Shown in pieces: positions 34,353 through 43,889 of a stretch of 64,000 bases of DNA. The stretch covers positions 1,860,001 through 1,924,000 of the forward strand of contig NC_090773.1 in the NCBI RefSeq assembly GCF_001761485.1. Reading direction: 5' to 3'. The notes beneath the pieces were generated by a model. It worked only from the letters and a program-made list of their open reading frames with translations, did no database searches and was not told the DNA's origin. Both the position numbers and the translations under genes were made by a program. The number at the start of each line of letters is the position of its first letter. The stretch's first letter is position 1. Source of the stretch: Yarrowia lipolytica. Its lineage: Eukaryota; Ascomycota; Dipodascomycetes; Dipodascales.

Positions 34353-37300
34353 ATGTTCAACTTGCCGTGGCAGAAATCCCGCGGCTCAAAGTCGTCGCCC
34401 AGTACTGTACTAAGCGAGCTACATGTTGGCAGTTCTGTTCCGACCATTCCAGCTTCTAAAAACCGCCCAAACAGCTCACGATCCATCACAACCACATGTT
34501 CGTCTTGTGGAAGCAGTATAAGCTTACCGCCACACCTCCGATCATTCCTGTGCTCTACCTGCAACACCATAAAAGACTTGCGATCGACTAGCGTCCGAGG
34601 GGGGGATCTGGAGCCAGTATCGTGTGCACTGCTGGAAAAGTGGATTGAAACACCCCATTCTCTGTGCAAGAACCTCTTTGACAGCTTTTCGTCACCAACC
34701 TGCCTAAACGCTTCATTCCATATGTTCAACGTCAAATTGCACTCCATTAGCACGTCTCATGGCCTAGATCTGGATGAAATCGATGTCTTCTTTCAACAAG
34801 TATGGAGTTTGGGTCCGGAACCGCAATTGGCAGTTTTGAGAGGTGCTCTAAAGCTGCTTAGAAGGCCGCGCATGTTACTCGACAAGCCCGAAAAGCTGCG
34901 CTTCTTGATCATCCTTATGGCCATTCCTTCGCTGCAAAATGTGAGTCTGCTGAACAGAGGACTGAGTGAACAGATGAAGGAACAGAAAGAAGGTAAGAGG
35001 GTGAGGGGTCCCAGGGTAGCTACCCCTGAGTTTCAAGAAAGGAGAAGACCTTCTGGCGATGTTCCCAGAGGGGAATCTGAGGGCCGGACTAAAGTGGGAG
35101 AGCGCAAGGGTGGTAAGAACGGCGTTTCCGACCGTGCCGTGCTGTCTCAAAACAAGGGGAATATTCCTGTTGGTGTTCCTGCACCAGTAAGAAAGCCCGA
35201 TGGAAGTTTTGGTGTCACAGGTGGAGGCGCTGCTGGCAGGAGGGAGAGCGCGGGGAGTGCGATCCCGGGGGTTACTGGAGGAAGTATTACATCAAAAGAG
35301 AGGTCGCGCGGTGAAAGTGGCAGTAGTCCCAGTTCTATTTCACCTGGAGAATCCCGCCCAGGGTATCGTGGTGAACCTGTGAGCTCAGGTAGGCGAGGAG
35401 GTGCTGGAGAAACACCGCCCAATAGCGCGTCTGAGTCACGTGTATCGCCACCGGCTGAGCTCCATGACATGCCCCCTGCTAACCATGTGCAATCTAACTC
35501 TTCCAATCGATGCATGGGACCACCGCCTCCTACATCATCGATCCCTTATCTTTCTTACTGCATCTTATCACACCTCATCGGCTACCAGGCCCATACAGGT
35601 GCTGAACTCAACAAAAACATTGTCAACTGGTATCTGCGCTTTTCCAGTGACCGGTTTTCCCTCGTTGTAGACATGGTGAATTCGTTCATCTCCAGTCGAC
35701 TGACGTACATGTATCGGCATTCGAGTGATGGAGATGATGATGAGGGTGTCAGCGGGGGGGTTGGGAGTGGAGGCAGTAGTGGTGGACGGGTCTGGTCGCG
35801 TGATCGTGGTCCTGCCGCTACACCTGGGTCTCTTCCTAAGGTGGGCCCAGTTAGTGGCTTGACTCGGTCTTCGAGCAAGTCACGTCGCTCACGGAAAATC
35901 CGGATCTACGACTACTGCAATGACTGGCAAATTACAGCAGCTGCCCGTTTCATGTCTGTGCTGTTCAACGTCAATTTCGTCGCCTCTTACTTACCCACGT
36001 CGCAATTTTACAACACAATGGTTGATTTCGTGGATGTTTGCGGTGATTTCGGGGCTTGGCAATCGCGTGATGGTACCAATTTGAATGCAGACATGCTCTG
36101 TAACGGGTCGCTATTTGGGGGAACTGATACCTCTCCAGACGCGACCAAGTTCACGTTTTGTGCCTTTCCTTGTCTGCTTTCTCTTGGAGCTAAGACTTCG
36201 GTGCTCGAATATGATGCCAAGAAGCAGATGGAATTCAAAGCTCGGGAGGCATTCTTCGACTCTCTCAGTCAGCGCCAGCACATTGAACCATATCTCAAGA
36301 TCAAGGTGAAACGGGAATCCCTTCTTGCCGATTCTTTATCTGAGATAGAACGTAACAACGGCAACTACAAAAAGTCCTTGCGTGTTGAGTTCGTGGGCGA
36401 ACCTGGCATTGATGTTGGCGGAATCCGAAAGGAGTGGTTCTTGCTATTGAAGACTGCTCTCTTCAACCCGGCCAGAAACTTATTTGTCGAGGATGAAGAG
36501 TCGCATTACTGCTGGTTTAACCCTGGTTGCAAAGCTCAGGACGGTGACCTTCGAGAATACAGACTTGCCGGTGTAATTACTGGCTTGGCACTGTATAACT
36601 CTAGCATGCTCGACTTGCCACTTCCTCCAGTTGTTTTCAAGAAGCTCTTGGGATGTCCGGTCGGACTCGAAGACTTCACAGTTGTGAATCCGACGGTTGG
36701 GCGGTCGCTCTCGCAGCTTCTGAAGTTCACTGAGTCTGAAGTGGAGTCACTGAACCTCAGCTACAATGTCATTATCGATTCTGAGGGTGTGAAGAAGTCG
36801 TGTGACTTAATCAGCAATGGAAGCCACGTGAGTGTCACGACACGTAACCGGCGTGATTACGTTTCAAGGCTGGTCAAGTTCTTTCTGGAAACATCTATTT
36901 CAACAACGTTTGCAGAATACAAGAAAGGCTTCCATTCCGTTGTGGGAGGCAATGCCCTCTCATTGTTCCGCCCGGAAGAGCTTGAAGCGCTAGTGAAGGG
37001 ATCTTCAGAACCTTTGGATATCGGCACCCTGAAAACCGTCACTAGATACCAGAACTTCACTACTGAAGATCCGGAGTCGGAACTTGTCGTGAGATGGTTT
37101 TGGAAATGGGCTGAGAACCTAGAGGAGGAGAAGCAGAAGAAGTTGCTACGATTCATCACTGGAAGTGACAGGATTCCTGCCACAGGTATTTCGAACATGA
37201 ACTTCAAGATTACTTTCTCGGGTCCCGACTGTGACCGTTTCCCCGTGAGTCACACTTGTTTTAACGAGCTGTGTGTGTATGGATATTCGAGCAGGCAGAA

Positions 37301-37358
37301 GTTCATTGATAAGATCGTTATGGCAATGAACGAGAGTGAAGGGTTCGGTATTAGATAG
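34353..37358 (+). CDS. HUL4: HECT-type E3 ubiquitin ligase, Hul4 family
   Basis: HECT ligases take ubiquitin from an E2 onto a C-terminal Cys and pass it to substrates; yeast Hul4 acts with nuclear and ribosome surveillance pathways. The product is 1001 residues (yeast Hul4 is 892). A CxxC...CxxC zinc-binding pair lies near the N-terminus (Cys 49, 52, 67, 70). A long low-complexity Gly/Ser/Pro/Arg insert spans about 210-380, and another about 455-515. The HECT domain runs from about 650 to the end: LRVEFVGEPGIDVGGIRKEW, EYRLAGVITGLALYNS, then the catalytic SHTCFNELCVYGY, with Cys at about 969, and a C-terminal FGIR. The ATG at 34353 gives the whole domain set. Single exon, intact. Neighbours give no functional hint. 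Confidence 0.9.
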   Translation: MFNLPWQKSRGSKSSPSTVLSELHVGSSVPTIPASKNRPNSSRSITTTCSSCGSSISLPPHLRSFLCSTCNTIKDLRSTSVRGGDLEPVSCALLEKWIETPHSLCKNLFDSFSSPTCLNASFHMFNVKLHSISTSHGLDLDEIDVFFQQVWSLGPEPQLAVLRGALKLLRRPRMLLDKPEKLRFLIILMAIPSLQNVSLLNRGLSEQMKEQKEGKRVRGPRVATPEFQERRRPSGDVPRGESEGRTKVGERKGGKNGVSDRAVLSQNKGNIPVGVPAPVRKPDGSFGVTGGGAAGRRESAGSAIPGVTGGSITSKERSRGESGSSPSSISPGESRPGYRGEPVSSGRRGGAGETPPNSASESRVSPPAELHDMPPANHVQSNSSNRCMGPPPPTSSIPYLSYCILSHLIGYQAHTGAELNKNIVNWYLRFSSDRFSLVVDMVNSFISSRLTYMYRHSSDGDDDEGVSGGVGSGGSSGGRVWSRDRGPAATPGSLPKVGPVSGLTRSSSKSRRSRKIRIYDYCNDWQITAAARFMSVLFNVNFVASYLPTSQFYNTMVDFVDVCGDFGAWQSRDGTNLNADMLCNGSLFGGTDTSPDATKFTFCAFPCLLSLGAKTSVLEYDAKKQMEFKAREAFFDSLSQRQHIEPYLKIKVKRESLLADSLSEIERNNGNYKKSLRVEFVGEPGIDVGGIRKEWFLLLKTALFNPARNLFVEDEESHYCWFNPGCKAQDGDLREYRLAGVITGLALYNSSMLDLPLPPVVFKKLLGCPVGLEDFTVVNPTVGRSLSQLLKFTESEVESLNLSYNVIIDSEGVKKSCDLISNGSHVSVTTRNRRDYVSRLVKFFLETSISTTFAEYKKGFHSVVGGNALSLFRPEELEALVKGSSEPLDIGTLKTVTRYQNFTTEDPESELVVRWFWKWAENLEEEKQKKLLRFITGSDRIPATGISNMNFKITFSGPDCDRFPVSHTCFNELCVYGYSSRQKFIDKIVMAMNESEGFGIR

Positions 37359-37861
37359 CCCGCACTGGCGAGCTGTGAACTGAGGTTGCTCCCAGCCTGT
37401 TTCACTGATAGTTGGAAAGTTGCATCATATTGGGTGAGGAGGATGAGTGAAGTCACGAGTAAATTATGGTACAAATACAAACTAGCATATAGACAAGAGT
37501 GTAAATGTTGTAAAAGGAGACCTGTACTGTACTTGTATAGAAGTTCATTAGGAAGTATACCTGACAACCTGATTAGTTAAGCTGGCACAGTAGTTGGTTA
37601 CACGTTCTTGAAAGTACAAAGGCCATATCCATGCGAATCCTGCTGTATAACTTGTTCTAGAATAATGTCCGGTACAAGTACTTGTACATAACATGTTGCT
37701 GGTTTGGTTATCATAGAGACGCGCTATATGTAGCTACTACACTTACACCTATTGCCATGGACCGTGTATATACAGAACCATTGCTTTGAGCATGGTCATG
37801 ATTGATGTATTTATAATTTAATGCAAGTTAGTGCTCTCTCGAGCTGTTGTGGCTTTTCCTT
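37359..37861. other. Intergenic between HUL4 and the NDUFS4-like gene (converging)
   Basis: Contains a perfect 16-bp palindrome, GTACAAGTACTTGTAC, at 37672-37687. Nothing else is supported. Confidence 0.55.
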
Positions 37862-38194
37862 CTATCTTTCCCTCTGGCTGACATCAAACTCCCAGCCTTG
37901 GAAAATGGCAAAGTGGACAGCATCGTGCTTTGACTTGAATTTGATGGGGTGGTCATTGCCAGGGATATTGATCTCCCACTTCTTAGTGGACGTTGGAGTT
38001 TCTGAGATGCGCACTTTGAGGTCGTCTAGTTTGTAGATGACCGAGTCGTGGAATGGGAGGGCAGCATCCCCCTCAGAGGTGTGTGCTTTCAACCGAGGAG
38101 GAACAGAAGAAGTCGTAGCAGCAGCGAAATGTGAAGTAGTTCCCGGGGTTACCGCTTGTTTCAGCAGCCCAAAAGATCGCAGAAATCGAGACAT
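37862..38194 (-). CDS. Small mitochondrial protein resembling the core of NDUFS4 (complex I 18-kDa subunit family)
   Basis: The 110-residue product opens with a presequence-like stretch free of acidic residues (MSRFLRSFGLLKQAV). Its second half reads VIYKLDDLKVRISETPTSTK and KKWEINI, then HPIKFKSKHDAVHFAIFQGW and EFDV. This follows the NDUFS4 pattern: an N-terminal Y-K segment, TKKW, then F-x-[ST]-K-x-[DE]-A-x-x-F-A-x-x-x-G-W-x-[YF]-[DE]. It is shorter than the regular Yarrowia complex I subunit NUYM, as I recall that protein, so it is more likely a paralogue or a separate mitochondrial protein. A run of AAGCACGC octamers lies in its 5' flank. The reading frame is intact. The family call rests on pattern alone. 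Confidence 0.6.
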   Translation of the reverse strand: MSRFLRSFGLLKQAVTPGTTSHFAAATTSSVPPRLKAHTSEGDAALPFHDSVIYKLDDLKVRISETPTSTKKWEINIPGNDHPIKFKSKHDAVHFAIFQGWEFDVSQRER

Positions 38195-38217
38195 GGATGC
38201 AAAGAGTCAGTATGTGT

Positions 38218-38283
38218 TTGCGTGCTTGCGTGCTTGCGTGCTAGCGTGCTTGCGTGCGTGCGTGCGTGTATGGGTGTGTGTGG
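38218..38283. repeat. GCGTGCTT/GCGTGCGT microsatellite
   Basis: About eight units of GCGTGCTT grading into GCGTGCGT and GTGT words. It starts 24 bp upstream of the NDUFS4-like gene's ATG, so it probably lies in its leader or core promoter. Confidence 0.85.
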
Positions 38284-38373
38284 ATGTGTGGATGAGGAAT
38301 TGGGGGACTCCAAGGTGTATATAGGAGAGTGTATTTTTAAGGTTCCGGGCATACATGAGAAAAGTTTGCTTTA

Positions 38374-38416
38374 ATCAGATGGTTTTTATCAGATGGTTTT
38401 TATCAGATGGTTTTAG
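38374..38416. repeat. 15-bp tandem repeat, three units
   Basis: ATCAGATGGTTTTT-type units occur three times in a row. Non-coding. Confidence 0.8.
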
Positions 38417-39273
38417 GGTTTATGTCAATGGGTGCCAGCATTGTCGAAATGAGAGGTGAACTCGTAAGTAAGGCGACAGCAGAAATGGCAAAGTGACTGC
38501 TCAGTCATGTAATTACCTAGACTCGACAATGGTTTCCACCCCACAACCTCAACATGGTTTAATCGTGTATAGGAGGAGTCGCTGACGCCATCTCAAGTGA
38601 CGCACAGCGGCCAGAATTTAGCTTTTAGCTCACTCAAAATGTGGCAAGTGTGTGCGAGGTGCAATGGTGGTGGCAAATACAACTGGAGGTATGTTTTCGA
38701 GAACATCAGCAGAACCCACAAACAGTGCATACCTACTACTTGTAGTAGTATCTTATCTTGGAATATCGTGTCGTACACTGTATCGTACAGAAGGTGAATT
38801 AAATATGCATGATATCTCGGGATGGGCTTTGACCCAGCTTGCTTTTTTATCCTTGAGAACACGCACACAGACGCCCAGCACACATGCAGCAACTCTCGTC
38901 GATCAATCGCGTAATTTGGTTAATCCAACCCCAACGAAGAAGACTCGACAACCTATAGACTCTAAATCCATAAAATTACTTACGTAGCACTATGTACTAT
39001 ATCTACAAGTAGTGCTCGTGTTATGAATCCCGTAGGTGTAGGTGCTTGTATATGTATAACATCGTAGCAAACTGGCAGGGACTGTCTCCACTAATATATG
39101 ATACATCACGAGCAGGCATTGTGTGCTTGAACATCTTGATTATTTGTACTGTAGGACCCCCCAGTGAGGTCCTCCCCTTACAGATGCCTCTACAAACATA
39201 CGCTGTACTATTTACACAGATGATTCAATAAATAATAAATAAGAATAAAAATCGAGTACACGAACCCCTTCAT

Positions 39274-40764
39274 TCAGAGAGCCCTCGATATATACGCGGC
39301 TATCAGCGTCATGACACCTCCGATCTGGAACGTGACGGCAATGGCACGGCCTCCATCCCCCTCTCCTTCGAGCAAGAAAAACACAAACGATGACACAAAC
39401 GTGCAGACGAATTGGGGTGCACTGATTGCAATGTTGTGGATACCAAGGTACACTCCTGTATGCTTCGCGTCGGAGGTGGCACTGGAATTGGGACCTAGTT
39501 GGTCTGTTTCGTTTATCTCCTGTGATATGGGGAGCGGTGTACCTTCAAGCCTGTGAATCTCCTCGCCCATCAAGGCGAAAGGAGCCCAAGTTGTGATTGC
39601 CCAAGAATATCCACATGAGGCTATGACTGCAGTCGCCGCGCCCACAGATCCAACGTACAACGTGGAAAACATCGCTAGAGAAAACACAATGTGAGCGCCA
39701 GTCCAAATGGACGTCAGCCGTGGTTTATACCTGAACACAGTATTTGTTGCCAGAAATGGCATGACAAAGGAAGCAATTAGAGAGACGACAGAGAACACCG
39801 TCAACGACATTGATCCAATTCTACCTACCTTTCCGACCTTATCACCATCTTCATCGACCCCGCCATGTTGTCGTTGGTACACCTCTCCAATCCATGTTGA
39901 TGAATAGTACAAAAACGAAAACCATCCGTACCATGCGAAGAATTGGACAGAGACAATTCGCTTCATTCTGGGAGGCAAAGTGGTAGCTGTCTTGAAAATG
40001 GTGGTGAAGATTCCACATGTGTGACTTAATACACTCTTTAGCGTCACAGGTTCATGCTGCTCAGTCTTGACAAGAACCTGTTCTCTTGTTAGCATGCTTG
40101 TTATCCCCACAGTAAGTAACAGCGCTGCAGAAGAAATAACACACAAGCACTTGAGTTGAGTGTCTCCCATCCATCCGTTGGTAATATGAACCAAGTTGAG
40201 AAATCCCAGAAAATAGCCAATCAGATGTCCTACCGCTGTTTGACGAGCGGCCCACCCGTTACCTGCTTGCTGTAGTGAAGCAGGTAGGATATCCACAATG
40301 AGAGCTCTACAACATGCTTGCACAGTGTTAATGGAAAAGTCGGTGAGGAACACAGAGAAAACCGCAATGACGCGAGTCGAAATGCTCTTGTTTAAAAAGA
40401 AGAGAATGGGAGATAATTCCGTGGCCCATGCCATAGTCACCAGCGAGAGAGACACGAAAAGCGATCCCACAACCATGAACGGACGCCTTCTTCCATATCG
40501 AGATGTGCAAGAGTCTGACAGCAAGCCTACCACAGGTTGTGTCACAAGGCCCGCGAGGGGTCCCATTGCCCATACTAACGAGATGGTAGACTTGGACATG
40601 CCCAAAGATAACAGGTAGACATTGACATAACTCATTTCCACGCCCCAGGTGAATTGCAGACCTGCAATTGTAAGTGTCAGAATAAAGAGTCGTGTCATCT
40701 GACTGTTCCCCCACACATTGGATTTTCCTGTGAACATGTTGTTTGATGATGATGGAGAGTGCAT
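39274..40764 (-). CDS. MFS sugar carrier of the GPH/SLC45 (sucrose transporter-like) family
   Basis: I choose the ATG at 40764 (MHSPSSSNNMFTGKSNVWG; 496 residues). The longer frame starting at 40863 adds an unlikely N-terminus. About 12 hydrophobic segments are visible. After the first helix (FTWGVEMSYVNVYLLSLGMS) comes a loop with RYGRRRPF, the hallmark of plant SUTs, fission-yeast Sut1 and animal SLC45. The motif GPLAGLVTQPVVGLLSDSCT marks the first inter-helix loop. The second half has FFAWYGWFSFLYYSSTWIGE, also typical of SUT/SLC45. These carriers co-transport sucrose, maltose or glucosides with protons. The substrate here is not readable. Single exon, intact. The ends of this gene and HUL4's side give no cluster. 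Confidence 0.88.
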   Translation of the reverse strand: MHSPSSSNNMFTGKSNVWGNSQMTRLFILTLTIAGLQFTWGVEMSYVNVYLLSLGMSKSTISLVWAMGPLAGLVTQPVVGLLSDSCTSRYGRRRPFMVVGSLFVSLSLVTMAWATELSPILFFLNKSISTRVIAVFSVFLTDFSINTVQACCRALIVDILPASLQQAGNGWAARQTAVGHLIGYFLGFLNLVHITNGWMGDTQLKCLCVISSAALLLTVGITSMLTREQVLVKTEQHEPVTLKSVLSHTCGIFTTIFKTATTLPPRMKRIVSVQFFAWYGWFSFLYYSSTWIGEVYQRQHGGVDEDGDKVGKVGRIGSMSLTVFSVVSLIASFVMPFLATNTVFRYKPRLTSIWTGAHIVFSLAMFSTLYVGSVGAATAVIASCGYSWAITTWAPFALMGEEIHRLEGTPLPISQEINETDQLGPNSSATSDAKHTGVYLGIHNIAISAPQFVCTFVSSFVFFLLEGEGDGGRAIAVTFQIGGVMTLIAAYISRAL

Positions 40765-41816
40765 TTGGGCTTTTTTATCGAACTCAATATGATGATGGGG
40801 TACCAGTGAGTTTACGAATACTGAACATAACTGTATATCAATGTCTGGGGCAACTGCTCTCATTCTCCGTTTGAGCTATATTTACTCAGTAAACTTCAAA
40901 TAATGGAATCACTCAGTTTTTCAGTAGAAGAAAATATTTGGCATCATCGTGTCCATCCGTGTATCGTTTACAGTACAACTGCTAGATGTAGTGTACACTG
41001 TACTTGTAAAAGGACGTGTATAAGTACCAGCATGTGCCCTGCAGTACATGGTATGGTGGTACGCGACAGATGCATCAAGCACATCAAATATGTAGGGTAC
41101 ACTGGGTGATTCATGGGTGATTCATGGGTGATGGCGGCTCTGTTACTTGTACTTCATCAGTGCCATGATACCTTACGATAATACTGTATAGTGTACTCAT
41201 ACAGTACAGTATGTACTTGTAGTTGGTTCATATGACCATGCAGGCTGAGTTGGGTGTTGGTGAGCTACAGTATGAATATAATTAATTACTACTGTACATA
41301 TTCACAGACAGTGTGTAACAGCGCATGCTAAGGTACACAGTGTACAGTACGATACCACTACGGGTAGCGGTACAAGTATCGTACTGTACTGTACTAAACT
41401 TGTAGTATGTACACAGGACAGTATAGGCTGTCTAGGTACAGCATTGTTGTAAGACTACTCCGCAACTGTATTATAGTATGTACATACTGACATATTAGAC
41501 AATAACAGCCTTGCCATCGCACTCACAACTTTCAGAGTTCCTAGTGTTTTTGATTCTACAAGTAGTGAGTCAGAACAGAGAACCAGTTCTGGCCCACTAG
41601 AAATTTGTTGCCGTTGTGTTGCACTGGAGAGTTATGATTGAATGCATATCTATAATTAGGAGCCCTAACCTTCAACTGATTAGGTTGGTTAGATAAGGTG
41701 GCGCAACTCCCAAGTCTCGTGCATAAAAATATGTGCGGTGATAAAGTGATCCCTTAACACCAACGTCTCCTGTTCTCCACCCCAACACTGAGAGTAATAA
41801 CCACGAACACCAACAC
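40765..41816. other. Divergent upstream region of the MFS gene and PIB1
   Basis: About 1 kb. It has an 11-bp direct repeat (GGGTGATTCAT) at about 41104-41133 and a dense run of TACAGTA, GTACTGTAC and TATGTACA words from 41160 to 41490. No gene is supported. Confidence 0.6.
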
Positions 41817-42611
41817 ATGCCCGTTGCAGTATGGATCCCAGACGAACAGGCATCGTCTTGCCACTGTTGTCAAGCCACGTTCTCCTTATTCAACAGACGT
41901 CATCATTGCCGCAAATGTGGCAATGTTGTATGCAACTCATGTTCAACGACCCGCACTCGATATCCACCCAACACCTACGTTGTGTCGCCTCCATCACAGA
42001 TATTTCTAGAGTCTCCACATGTGCCCCATCGAACCTGTGACGGCTGTGTAGAGGGTTTGAGTGAATGGCTACAAAATGAGGCTAGACGAGAGAGAGCTTT
42101 GGCACAAGACGATCAGGCGGAAAACTCTTCTCAAGAAGTGGTTGATCAGCCTGAGGCGACGCGGGCTAACTATGGGTCCTGGAGGAACTGGTTCGGAGGT
42201 GGAGAAATAAACGACAGGCCCACGCAAGTTGGTTCTAGTCCAACTACAGAAGCTACACGGGATATGCAACCTGCAGAGCCACAATCCCCTCCCTCAGACA
42301 ATGATTTCTGTCCTGTGTGTGGCAGATCCATCAAGAAAATGTCAACAGGTCAACGTGAAATCCACATTGAGGAGTGCCTCAACTCTGCATTCGTCGGTTC
42401 CCCCACACCACCTGTGCGTCTTATTGTGTACAGTCTGGCTATGAAAGATGAAGTTGACTATGGTGAATGTGTTATCTGTTTTGAAGATTTCGAAGGAGGT
42501 GACAGGGTGGTGCGACTGGATTGTCTGTGTCTGTACCATGAACATTGCATCAAGGGGTGGTTCAAGAAGAAGCAAGCGAGAGACTGTCCTGTCCATGCTG
42601 TACATGAGTGA
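41817..42611 (+). CDS. PIB1: Pib1-like FYVE and RING-finger E3 ubiquitin ligase
   Basis: Pib1 is an endosome/vacuole membrane ligase that binds PI3P through FYVE and ubiquitinates cargo through RING. The product is 264 residues (yeast Pib1 286). FYVE is at about residues 4-80: WIPD, NRRHHCRKCG and eight Cys (15, 18, 31, 34, 39, 42, 74, 77). A C2HC zinc knuckle follows (FCPVCGRSIKKMSTGQREIH, then EEC) in the middle. The C-terminal RING (about 218-262) reads CVICFEDFEGGDRVVRLDCL, then YHEHC and ends CPVH, the C-x2-H ending seen in the Pib1/ZNRF group. The ATG follows a CA-rich leader. It converges on DSD1 with 111 bp between stops. Confidence 0.92.
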   Translation: MPVAVWIPDEQASSCHCCQATFSLFNRRHHCRKCGNVVCNSCSTTRTRYPPNTYVVSPPSQIFLESPHVPHRTCDGCVEGLSEWLQNEARRERALAQDDQAENSSQEVVDQPEATRANYGSWRNWFGGGEINDRPTQVGSSPTTEATRDMQPAEPQSPPSDNDFCPVCGRSIKKMSTGQREIHIEECLNSAFVGSPTPPVRLIVYSLAMKDEVDYGECVICFEDFEGGDRVVRLDCLCLYHEHCIKGWFKKKQARDCPVHAVHE

Positions 42612-42722
42612 CCGTGGAGGAGGGACTAACTTAGCATGTGTATATATATTTATCATCAACGACTCGAAACATAATCACGTACTGTACTTGTATTGTATTG
42701 TAGCTACATTCGTATTTTTTTA

Positions 42723-43889
42723 CTACCAGCCTCTCCAAGGAATCCACTCATCCACAACAAGATTATCCTGGACCACGTAGTACTTATTGAAAAGTGAGCT
42801 AGTAATGCAGGCATGTTGAGGATACAACTCGATTTTGTCTCCAATTCGGAAGCTGTTGCGTGCCCCCTCCTTCAGAGGCGAAAGAATACCGTGTTCCTGG
42901 CTTACTCGCGACACGTACCACTCGTCATTACCCTTGATATGAGCGATGCCCGGAAATTTAGAACCCGCAGGTTCGCGTGCTAGAGCCAGTACGCCCGATG
43001 AAATCAGGTATTCGTTTCTCTCGGGATAGTACGACACGACCTCTGACAAAATTGTTGAAGCAATGTGATCAATAGGGGCCAAGGATGTGCTCACCTGCTG
43101 CAGGTCCAGGCAAACGAAATTCCCGGCATGTATCTCAATCTCGCCCTGCATGGTATCAATGAGTTTTCGGGTCTCTTCAGAAAGAGATGGGCCAGTGACA
43201 TGAGCTGTGGGGGTGGCTCCCACGGAAAGAATGAGGTTCTGAGGGTTCGGGGTAGCTTTAGATGCTTCCTGTACCGCTTTCAACTCCCTGAGAAGGTGAA
43301 CTTCAGCCTCAGCAGGCGTCTTTGCAGAGTATGAATTGCCTGCATGTGCATAGAATCCGGCCAAGCCAGGCTGAGAAATCAATTGCTCGAACGCTTTCTG
43401 GGTTGTTGTAGTTCCTGCACGGTGATCATCTGCATCAATTTTGACAAAGAACGAACTGAGCTCTGGATCGCGGCCATCCCAAAGTTGGTCAGGGTTGTCA
43501 ACCAAAAGGTGCAGTCGTGCACCACCCAGCAATTTGAATTGTTTTTGAAGATCTTCCAACTCTTGGCGTTTCGAAGGCCCAGGGGGTACGCCGTATATGA
43601 GATCCGTGACTAGACCCTCCTCCACTAGAACCCTGCATTGTCTGATTTCCTCCAAGGTTGAACACACAACCCTGCCAGTGAGACCTTCCCATTTGCTATT
43701 GCCTGCGCCCATTTGCAAGCGAGTGACCTGGGTGCATTTTAGGGTCTTAACGTGTGCGCGAAATTTGATCTTTCCTTGGAACTCATCGGAAAGAGCCTTG
43801 ACATTGCTTAGCATCCTGTTGGCATTATTCTTGAGGATATTTAGATCCACCACCAATGCTGGAACGCTGATTTCATCGATCGAGGTCAT
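42723..43889 (-). CDS. DSD1: D-serine dehydratase-like PLP enzyme
   Basis: Dsd1 deaminates D-serine to pyruvate and ammonia using PLP and zinc. I start at the ATG at 43889 (MTSIDEISVPALVVDLN; 388 residues; yeast Dsd1 is 428). The longer frame upstream adds no family sequence. The alanine-racemase N-type barrel has the PLP lysine in RAHVKTLK (Lys 48). Other blocks are VDADDHRAGT-like substrate loop residues and SVGATPTAHVTG. The C-terminal zinc site is LYPQHACITSSLF, with the family's His-x-Cys pair. The protein is expected in the cytosol. Single exon, intact. Confidence 0.93.
   Translation of the reverse strand: MTSIDEISVPALVVDLNILKNNANRMLSNVKALSDEFQGKIKFRAHVKTLKCTQVTRLQMGAGNSKWEGLTGRVVCSTLEEIRQCRVLVEEGLVTDLIYGVPPGPSKRQELEDLQKQFKLLGGARLHLLVDNPDQLWDGRDPELSSFFVKIDADDHRAGTTTTQKAFEQLISQPGLAGFYAHAGNSYSAKTPAEAEVHLLRELKAVQEASKATPNPQNLILSVGATPTAHVTGPSLSEETRKLIDTMQGEIEIHAGNFVCLDLQQVSTSLAPIDHIASTILSEVVSYYPERNEYLISSGVLALAREPAGSKFPGIAHIKGNDEWYVSRVSQEHGILSPLKEGARNSFRIGDKIELYPQHACITSSLFNKYYVVQDNLVVDEWIPWRGW

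Larger units (their letters stand above)
38195..39273. other. Intergenic: upstream region of the NDUFS4-like gene and 3' flank of the MFS gene
   Basis: Holds an octamer microsatellite (38218-38283) and a 15-bp triple repeat (about 38374-38416). Frames such as 38593-38892 overlap on both strands without family features. No gene is supported. Confidence 0.5.
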
